Source: Ciona intestinalis (lineage: Eukaryota; Chordata; Ascidiacea; Phlebobranchia; Cionidae). From it: a stretch of DNA of 64,000 nucleotides. The position numbers and the translations under genes were made by a program. Where the stretch lies: contig NC_020174.2 of assembly GCF_000224145.3 (NCBI RefSeq), positions 6,245,106 to 6,309,105 on the forward strand, in the 5' to 3' direction. The notes under the pieces are model-generated. The model saw only the letters and a program-made list of their open reading frames with translations, was not told where the DNA came from and made no database searches. This document shows positions 1 through 13,683 of the stretch, one piece after another. Position 1 is the stretch's first letter. Each line of letters starts with the position of its first letter.

Positions 1-3000
1 GCTTCCTACACCTCATTTCACCAGCTGGATTCGCAATAGGTCTAGACAAGGTAATCATCCATAAAGATATTTTGTTGATATCGCTACCAAGATAATGAGT
101 GTAAAAAACGATCATCTGGAAAATTTATAACTGAAAATGTTACGCTAACAAAAACGTAACGAAGTTTGTAATTAAGTCTTAAAAAAACTGTTTAAAATCA
201 ACTTTTTTTCCAATCAAAAGCTTACCTTTATTATTAGGAATTTTCAAGATGTATATTTTTATCCATTTGAATCTACAATAATAAGTTTCTACAATAATAA
301 GTTTCCCATACTTTACCATAAACATGAGATAGTTAAATATTTGTTTTCATTTATCAGATAGCAGCTTTAGAAGTAACAAGTGGAGGAGCAACTTTTAGTA
401 CAATATGGGAAGGGACGAACCCGCTGGGACTAACTTATATTTTCCTGAGTGTTGATATCGTCCTGTACTTCATGCTCACCTTGTATTTTGACAATGTTAT
501 ACCAAGTATGTATGGCTTAGTGTTTGTGTTCACTACTAGGAGTAGACAGGAGGTTACAGACCTTCATTTTCTGGAGAATAAAAGGCATGAAATTTATTGC
601 GCCACGGTTTCCCTGCGTTGTTTAAATAGATGGTTCAAAACAGAGTTGAAAAACCCTTGTAACTGGGTATTATTGCATGAAGGTGTTGCACCGTGTAAAT
701 ATGTCTTGTGATGGTAATTAAGTGAAAGTCATTCTGGCAAAGGAGGTTTTGAAACCCATACAAATCGGTCTCTTTTATATAACATGTCTGTACAGTGGTG
801 CATCTAGAAAAAAAGATGTTTTATCGCCTAAACCACCTTTTGAGCCATGATCGACATATCATAGTATAATCGGAAATAACTCTTGTAAAACAAAGGACTT
901 GATACTTACTACCAACCCACCATATCATTACCAATCCATGTTTGTTTTTCCAGGTGAATATGGTCAGAGAAATTCCATCATATTTTGTCTCCTCCCATCC
1001 TTCTGGTGTCCCTCCAAATCTGTGAAAACCCATGAAGAGTTTTCGAACGATGTTACATCAGATAGAGAAGCCGTAGACGACGATTTCTTGGGCAAGGAAG
1101 CGGTAGTGTAAGTAAAGTTACTTCTCAAACTAAAAGTTTTTGTTTAAGACATGACTTTTTTTTATTGGTAAAATAAATAAACATGAAAAATCAGGAATGA
1201 GGGAAAACAAAGGGAGAGGCTTCAAAAACAAAATCAATGTTTTTTCTAAAAGATGTTTCGAGGGTAACGGCTGCTTCCCTGCTGCTACATCATTTTTTCT
1301 ACCTTTGTCAAACATGTTACTGTATATGCTGTGTTAAATTACTTCCCTTTATAAACAGAACATTTTATTCATCAAATACTTTAAATATTTACAGAATTCG
1401 GAATATCACTAAGGTGTACGAACCTTTGGACATTTTCTCGAGCAGTGAAGAACGAACAGTTGCCGTTAAAAATTTCAGTCTCGACATTTATGAAGGCCAG
1501 ATCACTGCTATACTGGGGCATAATGGTGCAGGAAAAACAACTCTCTTTAATATATTGACAGGTAGTTTAGCTGGCAATCGTTATTAGGGTGGTTTTGCGG
1601 TATAATTTTTTAAGTTGTAGTAAAATCTGGGGTGACATTGTTAAAATGCAGTTACACTGAGTTGTTAAACATAGGTAACCTCATTGTTTAATGTGGTGAA
1701 TGCAATATAGTTTGGCTCTGCTTGTTTGTATAGACACCTAACAGCAGGGTAAAATTTGTAACACCTTTTTGCATTATGTTATATATTTAAATGTCTTCTC
1801 TTTTTTTTCTATTTTTCTTCTTTCACTATTATTTTATGTCACAAAGTTATTGTTATATTTATTATTTTTCACTTAAATTCTCCTTATTTTTAACCCGCAA
1901 TAAACCAGCGTTTGATCTTCCAGGTTTTGTAGAAGCGACCTCAGGTACGGCTTCCATCTTCAACTACGACGTGAGGAATCCGTCGGACATGCTTAAGATC
2001 CGGCAAATGACGGGAGTTTGCCCCCAACACAATATACTAATGGACCGACTCTCTGTCCTCGAACATTTAAATCTTTTCGCTGGAATTAAAGGAATTCCAC
2101 AAGAACAACAAGAGGCAGAAGTAAGCTGAGAAACTTCTCCGGAGTATTACAACAAAAACTCGTTTTTTTTTAATTTTACTGTCTAGTTCCGAAATATTTT
2201 TTTTTAAAAATGGTTACAACTCATGAAGCCCCCCAGCCACTGTCACAATTCCTAAACATTTCACCAACCTTGAATTTTTTATCTCAGATTGATCGTGTCT
2301 TGAAACTAGTTGATTTGGAAGACCAAGCTGAGACGTTTTCCAACAAGTTATCCGGTGGACAGAAGAGGAAGTTGTCAGTTGGTATCGCAATAATTGGGGA
2401 CCCAAAGGTAATGAGATGTTTATTCATCCATGTATGTTGTTTGGAATTCAATGTGTGTGGTTTATAACCACAAATTTCTGTGTATTAGTTTATTTTAACT
2501 TAAAATAAGCTTAATTAGTTTTAGTTTATACACCTGGCATACCACACTTATGTAGAATCATATTCCCTGTAGGTTCATTTGGGTTCAACACGCATTCCCA
2601 CACTTCTATATCCACTGTGTGTTTAACTGTCGTTTTGCTGTTGATTCCCTTCTTTTCGTTCTTTAAAAACTATGATCTTTACTGTCTTTTTCAAAGAGAT
2701 AAAAGTTCCCTCTTTAATAATTAAAAAAATGTTATAATATTTACTTGGAAAACTCGCAAGTCATTAACATAAATTTAAATCCCCTTTTGCAGATATTAAT
2801 ACTGGATGAGCCAACTGCGGGCATGGATCCTTATTCACGACATAAACTATGGGACGTACTACGCAGCAGGAAAGAAGGACGTATCACGTTGCTCACAACT
2901 CATTTTATGGATGAAGCCGATATCTTGGCAGGTAAGGATACTATAATTGGGGTTTTATTTGTGTGAAACAAAACACCCGTGTTATAACAACAATCAATGC

Positions 3001-6000
3001 CTGCCACACAAGGATAGTTAACTGTTTTTGTTTTACTAAACCGAAAACATTATGCTTTTATGCTACAGATCGTAAAGCAATATTAAGCAAGGGCCAGCTT
3101 AGATGCGTGGGATCTTCACTGTTTCTTAAGAACAAATATGGTGTAGGGTATCACCTGGGGTAAGTTAACAAACTATGTGAATATTTTTAAAAAGTAACTG
3201 CAAAACATGATTGAATCTCAAAATGTACAGATTGTTTTGCTAAACGAAAGGTATATTATTTACGTTTTAATGTTTTTCATAAACTTTATTATTTTTAGAA
3301 TTGTGACAAAGTCCAGCAACAAAGTGGAAGATATAACAGCCTGTGTAAAATCTCATGTAGAAGACTGTGAACTTCACAGAACAGCTGGGTTCGAACTCTC
3401 GTATACGCTTCCACTTAAAGATGTTGACAAGTTTGCTGGTGCATCACTCAAATTTAGTTTTATATCTATTTTATTTTTAAGAAAAAAAGTTATTATAGTT
3501 TTTTTTACATTTTTTTCGGAAATTATTGTATTTTTATTTTGGTTTAGGAATTTCAGTTGAAAACTAAGCACGGTAAGGTTTTTAATAAAAAAAATGTCAA
3601 AAATTTAGGACTTTTCGCTGATCTTGAGTTGAAAGGTGACAATCTTGAGATTCAAAGTTTTGGCGTTTCGATGACAAATCTTGAAGAGGTTTTCCTCCAG
3701 ATCGGCGAGGGAGAGTTTTCGGAAGACACGGAGAACCAGCCACAAGGTGTGTAAAAATTTCCGCAAAATTAAAAAATTTGCTTAAAAAAATTTGTTTAAA
3801 TTATTTCCTTTAAATCAAATAACAGCTATTTCTTTAACTGTGTTTTTTTAGATAACGGCAATGACAATAAGACACTGCTGATAGAACAACAAAATGGCGA
3901 CGGTTTTGAAACGGTGCCTGTAACTGAAATGGAAGGTGGAAATGCTTCAGCTTTCAGTGCTTCCAGAGCCCAGGTAATTCTACCAGTGTTGCACATATGG
4001 CTAATAACACGATTTTTCAGTGTTGCCAAAAGTAAAAATTTCACACTTCTGTTCCATGTGGCTATGACCTGCGATATGCAGACCAGTGCTGCATTTTGCG
4101 CCGGAATTTTTATTTAAATACTTTACAAAATATTATTTCTAAACATTTATTCCAACAAAATACGAAATGAACAAATTTATAATCTCCGCCACCACACTAC
4201 AGGCTGGTAAAGGGAAGAACTGGAATATTTTCAAAGCTCTTTTATGGAAGAACTTTTTAATCGCAATCAGAAGACCTGCGGTTATTATATTTGGCCTCAT
4301 CCTGCCAATGGGAATCGCAAGTAAGATGGAGGGACTTCGGTTTATTACTATTTTTATGCTGTGTTATGAAAAAGAAACTGACAACGCCATTTAGGCGAAA
4401 TATCTATGTTTTATTATACAATTGATTGAACTTGTTTTTGTCTGTTACCTTTCGTAGCAACAAATCCTTACTGGAGGGACCGCATTACTATTTTTTTCTA
4501 TTCTAAATAGGTGAGGTCTTACACCAAAACATCCCATGGGACGTGGTTTTGGCCAAAGTTTATCCATCACCCATATACTGTGCTTACCCAGTGTTACATT
4601 TTTATAAAAAAAAGATAAAACACATTTTTTGTGAGTTTTATGAACTTTAATTTTGTACTAATTTAAATCTGATTAAATCATATACAGTTGGCGGGGGTGC
4701 TGTGTTTAACATAGGGGCCCCAGTTGATGACCAAAATGATCCGCTACCAGTTACACTTGCTGCCTCTACATATGGGAAACTACTCTACAAGAATTCAACA
4801 GGTACAGAAAAACTATAACCAGTTAGTTGTGATATATTCTGTGAATCTGCTTCTAATCTAGCACTCATATTGTTGGCCGATTCTCGTTGCATCATAACAA
4901 AATACACCAAGCGCTACTAAATATATCTTCACTGTTTTATTCAAAAAATAGTTTAGTACCCACTTTAATTTGATACATTGTTAGTTAGACTCATCTTTTA
5001 TTGTTTTTGGTTTGTCACATATTTAGTAGTATTTTATGAACTAGTATGGCTGATTATGGATCAGACTAGTTAGTAGTATATGTAATTTTCAACTAATAAA
5101 AGTTAATGATGGGCCTAAAAATTACTTTATATATAAAAAAAAACATAAATACCTTTTTATTACTCTAGCTGTCAATCAACTTTTATTTCAGGAGCTTCTC
5201 TGGATGGCTTCCTACAATACCCCACTGGTGCAGCCATTGTACCAAGCAACCTTACCAACCTATTAAAGGCAGGGTTCAACCCGATGGCGACCCATATATT
5301 CAACTATGAAAACTTTACAGTGAGTTGTTTATTTTTAACCAGAAAACAATCTGCATTGTTGTTTTAATTACATTTTTTTTATGTTATGGAGAATAACAAA
5401 CTAGATTTTGTTGTTTTGACTAAAACAATTAATATATCTCGTGCCCGCTTGCAAGTTACAACGCATGTAACTTTGTGGGTGATACTTTGGGGGTTATATT
5501 TGTAAAAAATAGCTTTAATTAGACAGCTTGTTTAGTAATTTTTAATAAAAACCATTTTCCAGCTATCAGATTTTTATATGAAATTCCATACACCGCACTA
5601 TAATAAAATTCCAAAACTTATTACCAGTTACAGTACAATGCTCTTTACAACACATCAGCCACTCACTCTCTGCCCTCCATTATCAACTACATGAGCGCTT
5701 CCATGCTTTCATCTCATGCTGGCAACACTACACATATTACAGCCGTCAGCAAAAAGTGGCCATCTACAAGTAAGAACCTGTATGGTAGTTTTTTCAAGGA
5801 TTGAACTATTTTACCAACAAGTTACATTAAATTTTCTTACTCACTTTTACCTTCATTTTTTAAGAAATTGTTTATTTTAAATTTATATTTTAGTTTATCT
5901 AGGTTTTGAATATTCAATGCTATATTAGTTAGGTTCTAAAGAGGCGTTCCATGGGAAGTGGGATTTAATCCAGATTTGCTTCACTCAATAAATAAAAAGT

Positions 6001-9000
6001 TTAAAAAATGTGAAATGAAAGTTTTACTCTGAAAAATTCGTAACTTCATTATACATGCGTATTCTTATACAACATAACACCATCACAACTAATTAACTTT
6101 ATACTTGGTATAGGATACACCCCTCCATTCAGCGGTTCATCGTTTGGTGGAACCCTCATGTCAGCTGTCGCTCTAGTTCTCTCATCAGCACTTGCAATTA
6201 TCAATCCTGTGAAAGAAAAAGAGGTACGAAAAAAATATAAACTTTATAAAAACAACGTTTATATATGCCTAATTTGTTTGTAAAGTGTAGGTTTATTTGA
6301 CTTTTCGGCGAATATATTTTAGCTGATTGTTTTTAAACTATTTATAACCATAGTGTCTAGTGTGCCAACTCTGGCCTAAATCCTAGGAACTACAGGACTT
6401 CACCTATGTAGAACAGAATGTCTATACATTTTAAGCCACTTTTAATTCTTATTTAACCCCAAAATGTGGTTGTAATTGGTCAAATCTGGCCTAAATCCTC
6501 AAGGTCCTCACCCATATAGAACAACCCCCCTAACCCCCTTAACCCAAATTTCAGCTGAAAATCCGGAGCCAGTTGCGAGTGTCTGGCACCCAATTCAACA
6601 TCTACTGGTTAGCACAGTTTACCATTGACTACATTTGGTTTATGTTGGTAGCCATTGCTCTTCTTATTGGGTTTGTTGCATTCCGTCCGCCACCATTTGT
6701 ACCTGCTGGAGCTTTCCTAGCCACGGTATGCCAACATATTTGGGAAAACTAACATATTTGTCGAGATATTTGTAGCCAAAAGCTGTAGAGAAATTGCTAA
6801 GCACATTAATTGGTGCCAGACTTTAAAAAATGCAGGGGAGGCAGGGACAGTTGAACGCACATTTGTTTAAATTTAATTTTGTTTCAGTTTACTGATTAAT
6901 ACAATTCCGATAACTAGAGTGTTAGCCTGCCATCCCAGGTTTGGCGCCTATGAGGCTTCAGATACATTTATATTCGAAGCAAAAGTTGTAGTGGGATTAT
7001 GCAAGCACAAACAATAGACAGGCATTGTTAGAGCAAACTTTGTTTTTTTTTTATCTATAAATAAATTTTATAATGTTTAACTTAAAAAATACTTTGAAAT
7101 AAATTTATAAAGCTGCTAAGATACTGTTTACTTAATATGTAAAAGCTTCATCAGCAACGCTAAATAAGATTCCATCCTCCTTCTCTTACTCCAACATTAT
7201 TCATTCACAGGTGTTTTTACTCATTGGGTGGGGAGCAGTGTGTGTACTTGCATCTTATTGTGGGAGCTTCCTGTTCAAAAAATATGAGACAGCACAATCT
7301 GTATGGCCCAATGTCATATACCTCGTATGTATCATTACATAGGCGACAATTTTTTATCAAAATTTGATTTTTTTATTAAAAAAATATTTTTTATCCAAAT
7401 TTTTAAGTTTGATTTTTTGATTTAAAAATGACTTTGTATCAAAAAAATGCAGTTACACCCATTTTGAAACATAAGGATCCCATTAAATAATTTGGAAAAT
7501 GTATATATATATTTGGTGTACCTAACATTAGGGTAACAGCTATTTATGCTTAAAGCTGATATACTAAATTAAATCACCCCTGTTTTAAAAACTGTGTTTA
7601 CATCACTAAGGCACCCCTAGTGTTACACCTATGCTATGTCCCAATAAAATCATATATCTCCTGCTGTTTAGTCACGCCACTTTTCAATACAAAAGTTTCA
7701 TTTATTTTTTACATAATATATATATTTATTCTGAAACCTTTATTTCCAGTCTGCCATCCTCTGTTATATAACTGTATCTCTGTTGGACCAACTTGGAAAT
7801 CCAGAGCCAGCACTTTACATCAACATCGTGTTAACCATATTTGTTCCATACTACATTGGGTTTGGAGGAATCTTTTACATTACCAAGGTAAACACAATAA
7901 GGATCTGGCTTGAAGACAAAACTCAAATCTAGCCAATTGTATATAAAAATATATATTTTGCCAAAATGGCATCGTCAGTATCTTATTCAAATTGAATCTC
8001 ATGTATGTATTTCTTATCCCTAAATATTATTAAGTTTTATATATTTATATATTTTTTACATTTTATTAATTTTAACTCTTTTTTACCCAGGCATAATTAT
8101 ATTATTATATATATATACTATTTTATTGTAACTACATTACAAGTAACTTTTTCTTACATACATATGCATTTATACATATACTCCTCTCTTCCACAGGTAT
8201 ACACAGTATATACAGCACGTGGTATAGCGGATGTTCCAACTTCTGTTTACTTTGATTGGAGTAATCCCATGGTGCCTTTTGCCATCCTCATGTCATACAT
8301 ACACATCGTTGTGCTTTTCCTAATATTGAAAATTTTGGACGTAACGAAAAGTGGAGGGTCAGTTACTGATGTTTTCCCATTCAGGTATAAAGCTTGCAGC
8401 TATTTTGTAGTTCTTTTAACTAGTTATGCATATTTGTCATTACTGTTTTACAAACATATATATATATATAATTTGTAATACGTTGCCATTTTTGTGGATC
8501 AGGATGATTGTGTTTAACTTGGCTGTTAAGTTTGTGTTGATTTTAACTTCTTAAATCACATGAGATGTTTATTTTCAACTGAAACTTTTACAATGTAAAT
8601 CCTACATATGAGCTGTAATGTTTGCACCGACAAGCAATCCATGTTTTATGTCCCTTACGCCTTTACCCTACGCTATTATCTTTACAGTTTGTTCAAAGTC
8701 CGTTCGTCAGCAGTAAACACAGCAGATGTCCCCGATTATGACGAAGTCATCGACGAGGATGTGAAACAAGAAGAAGACAAAATAAAAGATCTTCTTAAAC
8801 AAGATGATCCATCTGAGGTATCACTACTATATTAGTGTCTTTAAAATTAATTTTTTTACTCTTACTTGTGGGCTTACATTTTGGGATAGATTTAAACAGC
8901 TGCTTTTATTTCGGTATATAACGCTTTAATTCGTAAGCGGGCACGAGGTGTATGAAATAGAACACCCGTGTTATAACGACTGTAGTTGCCCCTCCATGTG

Positions 9001-12000
9001 AGGATAAATAAGTTACATCCATTCATTTATTTATTTATATACTTCCAGCAACGGCCCGTAGTGATCACACATAAGTTGATGAAAGAATTTAACAAAAGAA
9101 CAAAATCCAAGATGTGCTCTGCTGCTGAGACTGAGTTAAAGGTACTTTTAGGACATAAATAAAGAAAAATATTTTTGAAGTCAAAAAAAATGACAATAAC
9201 CGTCAATTGGTTGTCAAAAGTTAAACAGTTCTTTTTCCACTGAAACCCCTAAGACTTTAACCGTAGCTTTTATAACAGGTTGCTGTAAAGAATCTGTCAC
9301 TTGCTGTCTACCCTGGTGAAGTATTTGGACTCCTTGGTCCAAATGGAGCAGGCAAGACTACGGCAATCAACTCTATCATTGCAGACCATGCACCAACCAG
9401 TGGGCAGGTACAAATCAAGTTATATTTCACAATCGTTACTATTTTTTCACATTAAAAAAATTATCCCTTAAAAGAAATTAAACTGTTTTTCACTGAACTA
9501 TTTTGAGAGCAAAATTAAAATCCAGGCTTCATTGTTACAATCCTGTAAAATGCTGTATGACAATGTTTTAGTTTTTATGTTTCATTTTGTAGATTTTTGT
9601 GTCCGGACATAACATTCAGTCAAATCTGTCGGAAGTTTTCCAAGAGATGGGATATTGCCCTCAGGTTAGAAATAAGCATACTGTATTGCTATGTAGTGAA
9701 AATTAAGTGATGTGATCTTAATCACAAACTGAATGCATGCTATAGGAATAAATTTGTACCAGTATTTTTGGGCCAATTGTTTTTATTTAATACTAATCCT
9801 TGTTATACTATATTTTAATGCCAATTTTTAACAGTTGTTTTTACATGCATTGAACACTCGTGTATCAATATCTATATAAGTTAAATCGTAAATATCAATC
9901 CATTAATAGGATGATCCACTTTGGGAAGAGATCACATTGAGAGAACACTTGAATATATATGCCTATACTCAAGGTGTATTGAAACATGCTATACCAACTA
10001 CTGTAGACAGGTAAAATATTGTGTACATGTAAATTCATTTACATATTTTGTATGGCTGACTAATTAGACAGCCCATTGGTGGTCACCAGATTAGAGAAAT
10101 GCTTGTTTGCGAAAATACAGTTGTTATAACACGGGTGTTCTGTTTCATACACCTCATGCTCGCATTTGAGTTACCATGTATTTAACTTTTTTGTATGGAA
10201 ACCTAACAGTAGGAAAAGCCCTGTTAAGGTGGTTAAATGCGGTTCTAAAACTTATCATATCACCCCGTTCCCAAAACTAATATTTTCTTCCCAATTCTCT
10301 TCCCAACAGTTGTATTAGAGCACTTGGTATCGAAGAACACGCTGAGAAGAAGGCGAAGGCTTTATCGGGAGGCACCAAGCGCAAAGTATGTTTTGCTATT
10401 GCTATGATTGGTAACCCACAAGTTGTATTGCTGGATGAACCATCTACTGGTATGGATCCAAAAACAAAGAGATTTATGTGGTATGTTGGTGTATTATCAA
10501 AAACACAGTAGTGATTAAATTACAAAGAATAAATCGTCAAAGGTTTAACTTTGACAAAATAAGATTAGTGGGGAGTGAAAATAAATTTTACAAGTAATAG
10601 TTCAAACAATAAGATTGATGGTGTTAAGTAGACTTTCATTCACCACATACATAGACACATAATGGAACAGCAGGATATCGGGCTAATGCTTCAAACTAAC
10701 AATAGATCCCACACTGTCACTTTAAATGAATAAAACTCATTTTGTAACTTTTTGTGGTTCAATGGTGAGCCCAAACTACCTATCAATGTTTTATTTAACA
10801 ACTGTTTAAAATTTTTACCAACTTTTTAAAATAATTCTTTGCTGGCGGCATCTGTAATATTGCTATTCCTCGTAAACTCTCAGTTGATTTATTATAACTT
10901 AAACCACAGGGACACAATAAGTGGTGCGTTTGCGGGTTCAACACGAGGTGCGATACTTACAACACATTACATGGACGAAGCCGATGCTTTATGTTCAAGG
11001 GTGGGAATTATGGTGAAGGGGCAACTACAGTAAGTTATCTGATTTGGTTTAATAATTTTTTGTATAAAAGTAATGTATTTAAAATATATGACAAATCTTG
11101 CCTAAATCAAAATAAACAGAATAAATATTTATGCAATTCTGTTTAAATGTATTGTATAGCCTACCAAGCATTACCACATATGTCAACCTAAAAAAATTAA
11201 ACATAAATTTAATAAAATAAAATTACTGCTGTTTTATAGAAATGTATTGTATAGAAATGCATTGTAAAAACCTTAAATAAATGAAACAAAACAAAATTTT
11301 GTTCACACTGTTTTTACTCTTTGGATTTATAAATTTTACTTTTGTACCAGGTGCCTCGGATCTACACAGCATCTAAAGAATAAATTTGGCCAAGGATATT
11401 CACTCGAGTTGAAAATGCAGCCAAATCATCAGAATGAAAACCAACAAGCAATTCAAGATTTTGTTAAAAATGTGAGTTTTTTATTCATGTATAAAACTGC
11501 ATGATTGAGGCATTTTAATCAAACACAACTTTAAAATAACCAGGTTAATTGTCCTTCTTTTAATAAACCATGGTAGAATTTTTAAATCGTATTTATTTTA
11601 ATGAATCATAAAAATAGGCTTGTAATTTATGTACTTGAAATCTATATGCCAATTTTTTTTAGCCCACCAGTATATATAAGCATAGCATTTAATGTTTTTT
11701 AAATTCTCAGTTATTTGGTGACGTTACAACGACACACAACTTTGCCCATCGTTTCGTGTACAAAGTTTCCCAGGATTCTATGCCTAACTTATCTAAAGTA
11801 TTCAGGGAACTGGAACAAGCAAAACGAGACCTTGGGATTGAGGAATATAGCTTCAGTCAGTCAACTCTTGAACAGGTGAGACAACATTTACAACTTGAAT
11901 AAATGGTTATAACGCGGGTGTTCCGTACCTATTTACAAAAGATAAAGGACTATTGGGTTGGAGCCATTGCCGTTAAGTGTCTTGGCCAAGGACATACTCC

Positions 12001-12183
12001 AACAATAGTAGCATCCATGAGCCTTGAACCCTGTAACTTCTAGCTTAGAAGCGCGCTAGCTACGGTGCAATGACCCTCATTTAGACTATTTTTTCTGTGT
12101 TAGAATTCCCAATTTATTTTATGTTTGTTTTCCAGGTTTTTCTACAATTTGCACGTCAGCAAGAAGAAGATAATGAGACTTGA
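1..12183 (+). CDS. ABCA5: ABCA5-type ABC transporter, 3' part (5' end outside window)
   Basis: Multi-exon gene for a full-size ABCA lipid/sterol exporter of endosomal or lysosomal membranes. Thirty exons read in consistent phase, giving 1278 residues to a TGA at 12181-12183 (mammalian ABCA5 is about 1640, so roughly the first quarter is missing). Exons: 1-50, 358-505, 954-1107, 1395-1561, 1924-2120, 2288-2407, 2793-2931, 3069-3159, 3299-3438, 3609-3746, 3852-3973, 4203-4320, 4688-4801, 5192-5319, 5628-5769, 6114-6223, 6555-6725, 7211-7324, 7750-7887, 8197-8384, 8688-8817, 9049-9141, 9279-9407, 9593-9664, 9910-10010, 10310-10480, 10910-11029, 11351-11471, 11711-11875, 12136-12183. NBD1 has Walker [10 protein letters not shown], signature LSGGQKRK, Walker [13 protein letters not shown] and [16 protein letters not shown]. 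The second membrane domain with its large loop lies at 4203-8384. NBD2 has [17 protein letters not shown] and [12 protein letters not shown]. The C-terminal [14 protein letters not shown] resembles ABCA5 rather than ABCA1/A3. The ABCA5/6/8/9/10 subgroup is clear; exact orthology is inferred. Confidence 0.92.
1615..1740 (+). repeat. Dispersed repeat family C
   Basis: The motif AATGCAGTTACACTGAG, followed by an 'AACATAGGTAACCTCATTG' type stretch and 'TTTGGCTCTGC', recurs at 19715-19835, partly at 20830-20890 and 7446-7480, with its lead-in at 42190-42240. The family is unnamed to me; no terminal repeats are evident. Confidence 0.6.
2948..3022 (+). repeat. Family A SINE tail, degenerate copy
   Basis: Matches the family A core GAAACAAAACACCCGTGTTATAAC. 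It lies in the ABCA5 intron after the exon ending at 2931. Confidence 0.6.
8934..9035 (+). repeat. Family A SINE tail next to a splice acceptor
   Basis: Near-consensus copy (GCGGGCACGAGGTGTATGAA ... GGATAAATAAGTTACAT). It ends 14 bases before the ABCA5 exon at 9049, so the repeat tail merges with that exon's pyrimidine tract. Confidence 0.85.
10113..10192 (-). repeat. Family A SINE tail
   Basis: Reverse-oriented copy (GTTATAACACGGGTGTTCTG ... CATACACCTCATGCTCGC) in the ABCA5 intron between exons ending at 10010 and starting at 10310. Confidence 0.85.
11900..12085 (-). repeat. Family A SINE, with tRNA-like head
   Basis: Reverse copy in the last ABCA5 intron. It holds the tail core plus the middle segment GTTAAGTGTCTTGGCCAAGG and a degraded tRNA-like head. 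Confidence 0.75.
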
Positions 12184-13657
12184 AAATCTGAGTTTGTTTG
12201 CTTTTTATTTTTACAACCAAGTTACTCAGTGTTTATTTAAAGTAGACTTTCTAGAAACATTTGGTTATTTAAACAGGGATGTAGTATAAAAGGTACATGA
12301 ACCTTATTTTACTTTGCAATATTGTGACTTCACCTCATCTGGGTTAACAACCACACTTTTACTGACAATTTTTTCCACACCTTTATCCATAACATGTTTT
12401 AACGACTTTTTATTTGCTTTTGATTTCCTTATTTTCGTTTTTGCATTGATATGAACTTCACTATAGTTTTCAAAGAGATAAAGAGGTTATATCATTGTTG
12501 TGCCTCTTGAATACTTGTCAAGTAGTTGTGTGTATTGTTCCAACATTTATCCGTTTCAATCTCGTTTAATAAGTTTATGTCCTATGCATGCTTATAGTTA
12601 ACTATTGTAAATTTTTTCTTGATACCTTGTCATTCGAATGGCTATCATTGCATTAAAAGTGATCGTTTCAAATTATACTACACTACCTGTGGTTTCTTGA
12701 TAAATAAGAAATACTTGTGTATATTAATTACGTCCAGCACAGTTTTAAATTAAATATGTCTTTTTAAAATGAACTTGTAAATATGATTCTACCCAGTTTT
12801 CGATTTATTTTGATTTGTTGATTTTTTGCTTTGTAAAGTCAAACCTGTTAAAAATTGCAGTTGTAAAATACATACCGGTATCGCATTCAATGTGAATTTG
12901 ATTATATGAATTGGTAGACCGACCGAAACATCAGATTTTCGGGAAATACGGAAATATACAACAAGGTAATCGTACAGTTCGTATGCAGAGTACGGACTGT
13001 GATCCTACACAAAAGTTACGGGACGTCGTTTTGTGCGCGCTTGTGACAATCAATGTTAGATGAAGTTTGGTATCTTGGTCTCGCATTATCGCTGTAGTGT
13101 TTGAATTCGGAGATTCGGCTGTGCAAACGCTATAACGTTACACGATAAAATTCGCACATTTTCCTAAACAGACACCGTATTTAATCACGTGCCCATTCAC
13201 TGCAAATAGGGGCGCTTTTTAAATTGCCATTTTGTCTGTGTGTGCATTTGAGTAGAAAGTTTCGGCTTGCATTCTATCTGTTACGATTTTAGTGTTTATG
13301 TCAGAAGAAAAGCGGTTGTGAGGCAGAATCCGCGTGGTCGGAAATTGCCATGCAATTTTAAGGTACTCGAATCAACTCGATTGACAACCATGTTGTTAAT
13401 CCATGTTCGATTTTTGATTTGTGATTGGTAACCGATCGTGAATGCTCCGTTACATTCAGCAGCCGCTAGCACTGTTCCTATAGTTAGCAGTTCAGTAGTT
13501 AACCTACCTACCTAATGTTAACCAAAACGGTAATCGATGCACGTTATGTTACTTATTTGATGTTATGTTTAAACTGTATATATTATAATATATACGCCTA
13601 CACCTTTGTTAGTGGGAAGTAACTTAGTCTCTAACATGTTGTGTGTTGTATTTCCAG
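12184..13657. other. Intergenic region ABCA5-TDRD7
   Basis: No coding exon seen. A family D repeat lies at about 12340-12440 (CACACCTTTATCCATAACAT type). An ATTAAA at 12652-12657 could serve ABCA5 polyadenylation. A CpG-richer stretch around 13010-13370 may hold the TDRD7 promoter and a non-coding first exon, since a GTACTC donor-like site follows at about 13361. An acceptor-like TTTCCAG ends at 13657, 26 bases before the TDRD7 start codon. Confidence 0.45.
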
Positions 13658-13683
13658 TGCATATTAATAAGAGGTGAATAAAC

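Noticed and set aside
8090..8480. CRISPR-like or tandem-repeat structure in the TA-rich part of ABCA5
   Set aside because: Only (TA)n/(AT)n microsatellite tracts; no spaced direct repeats.
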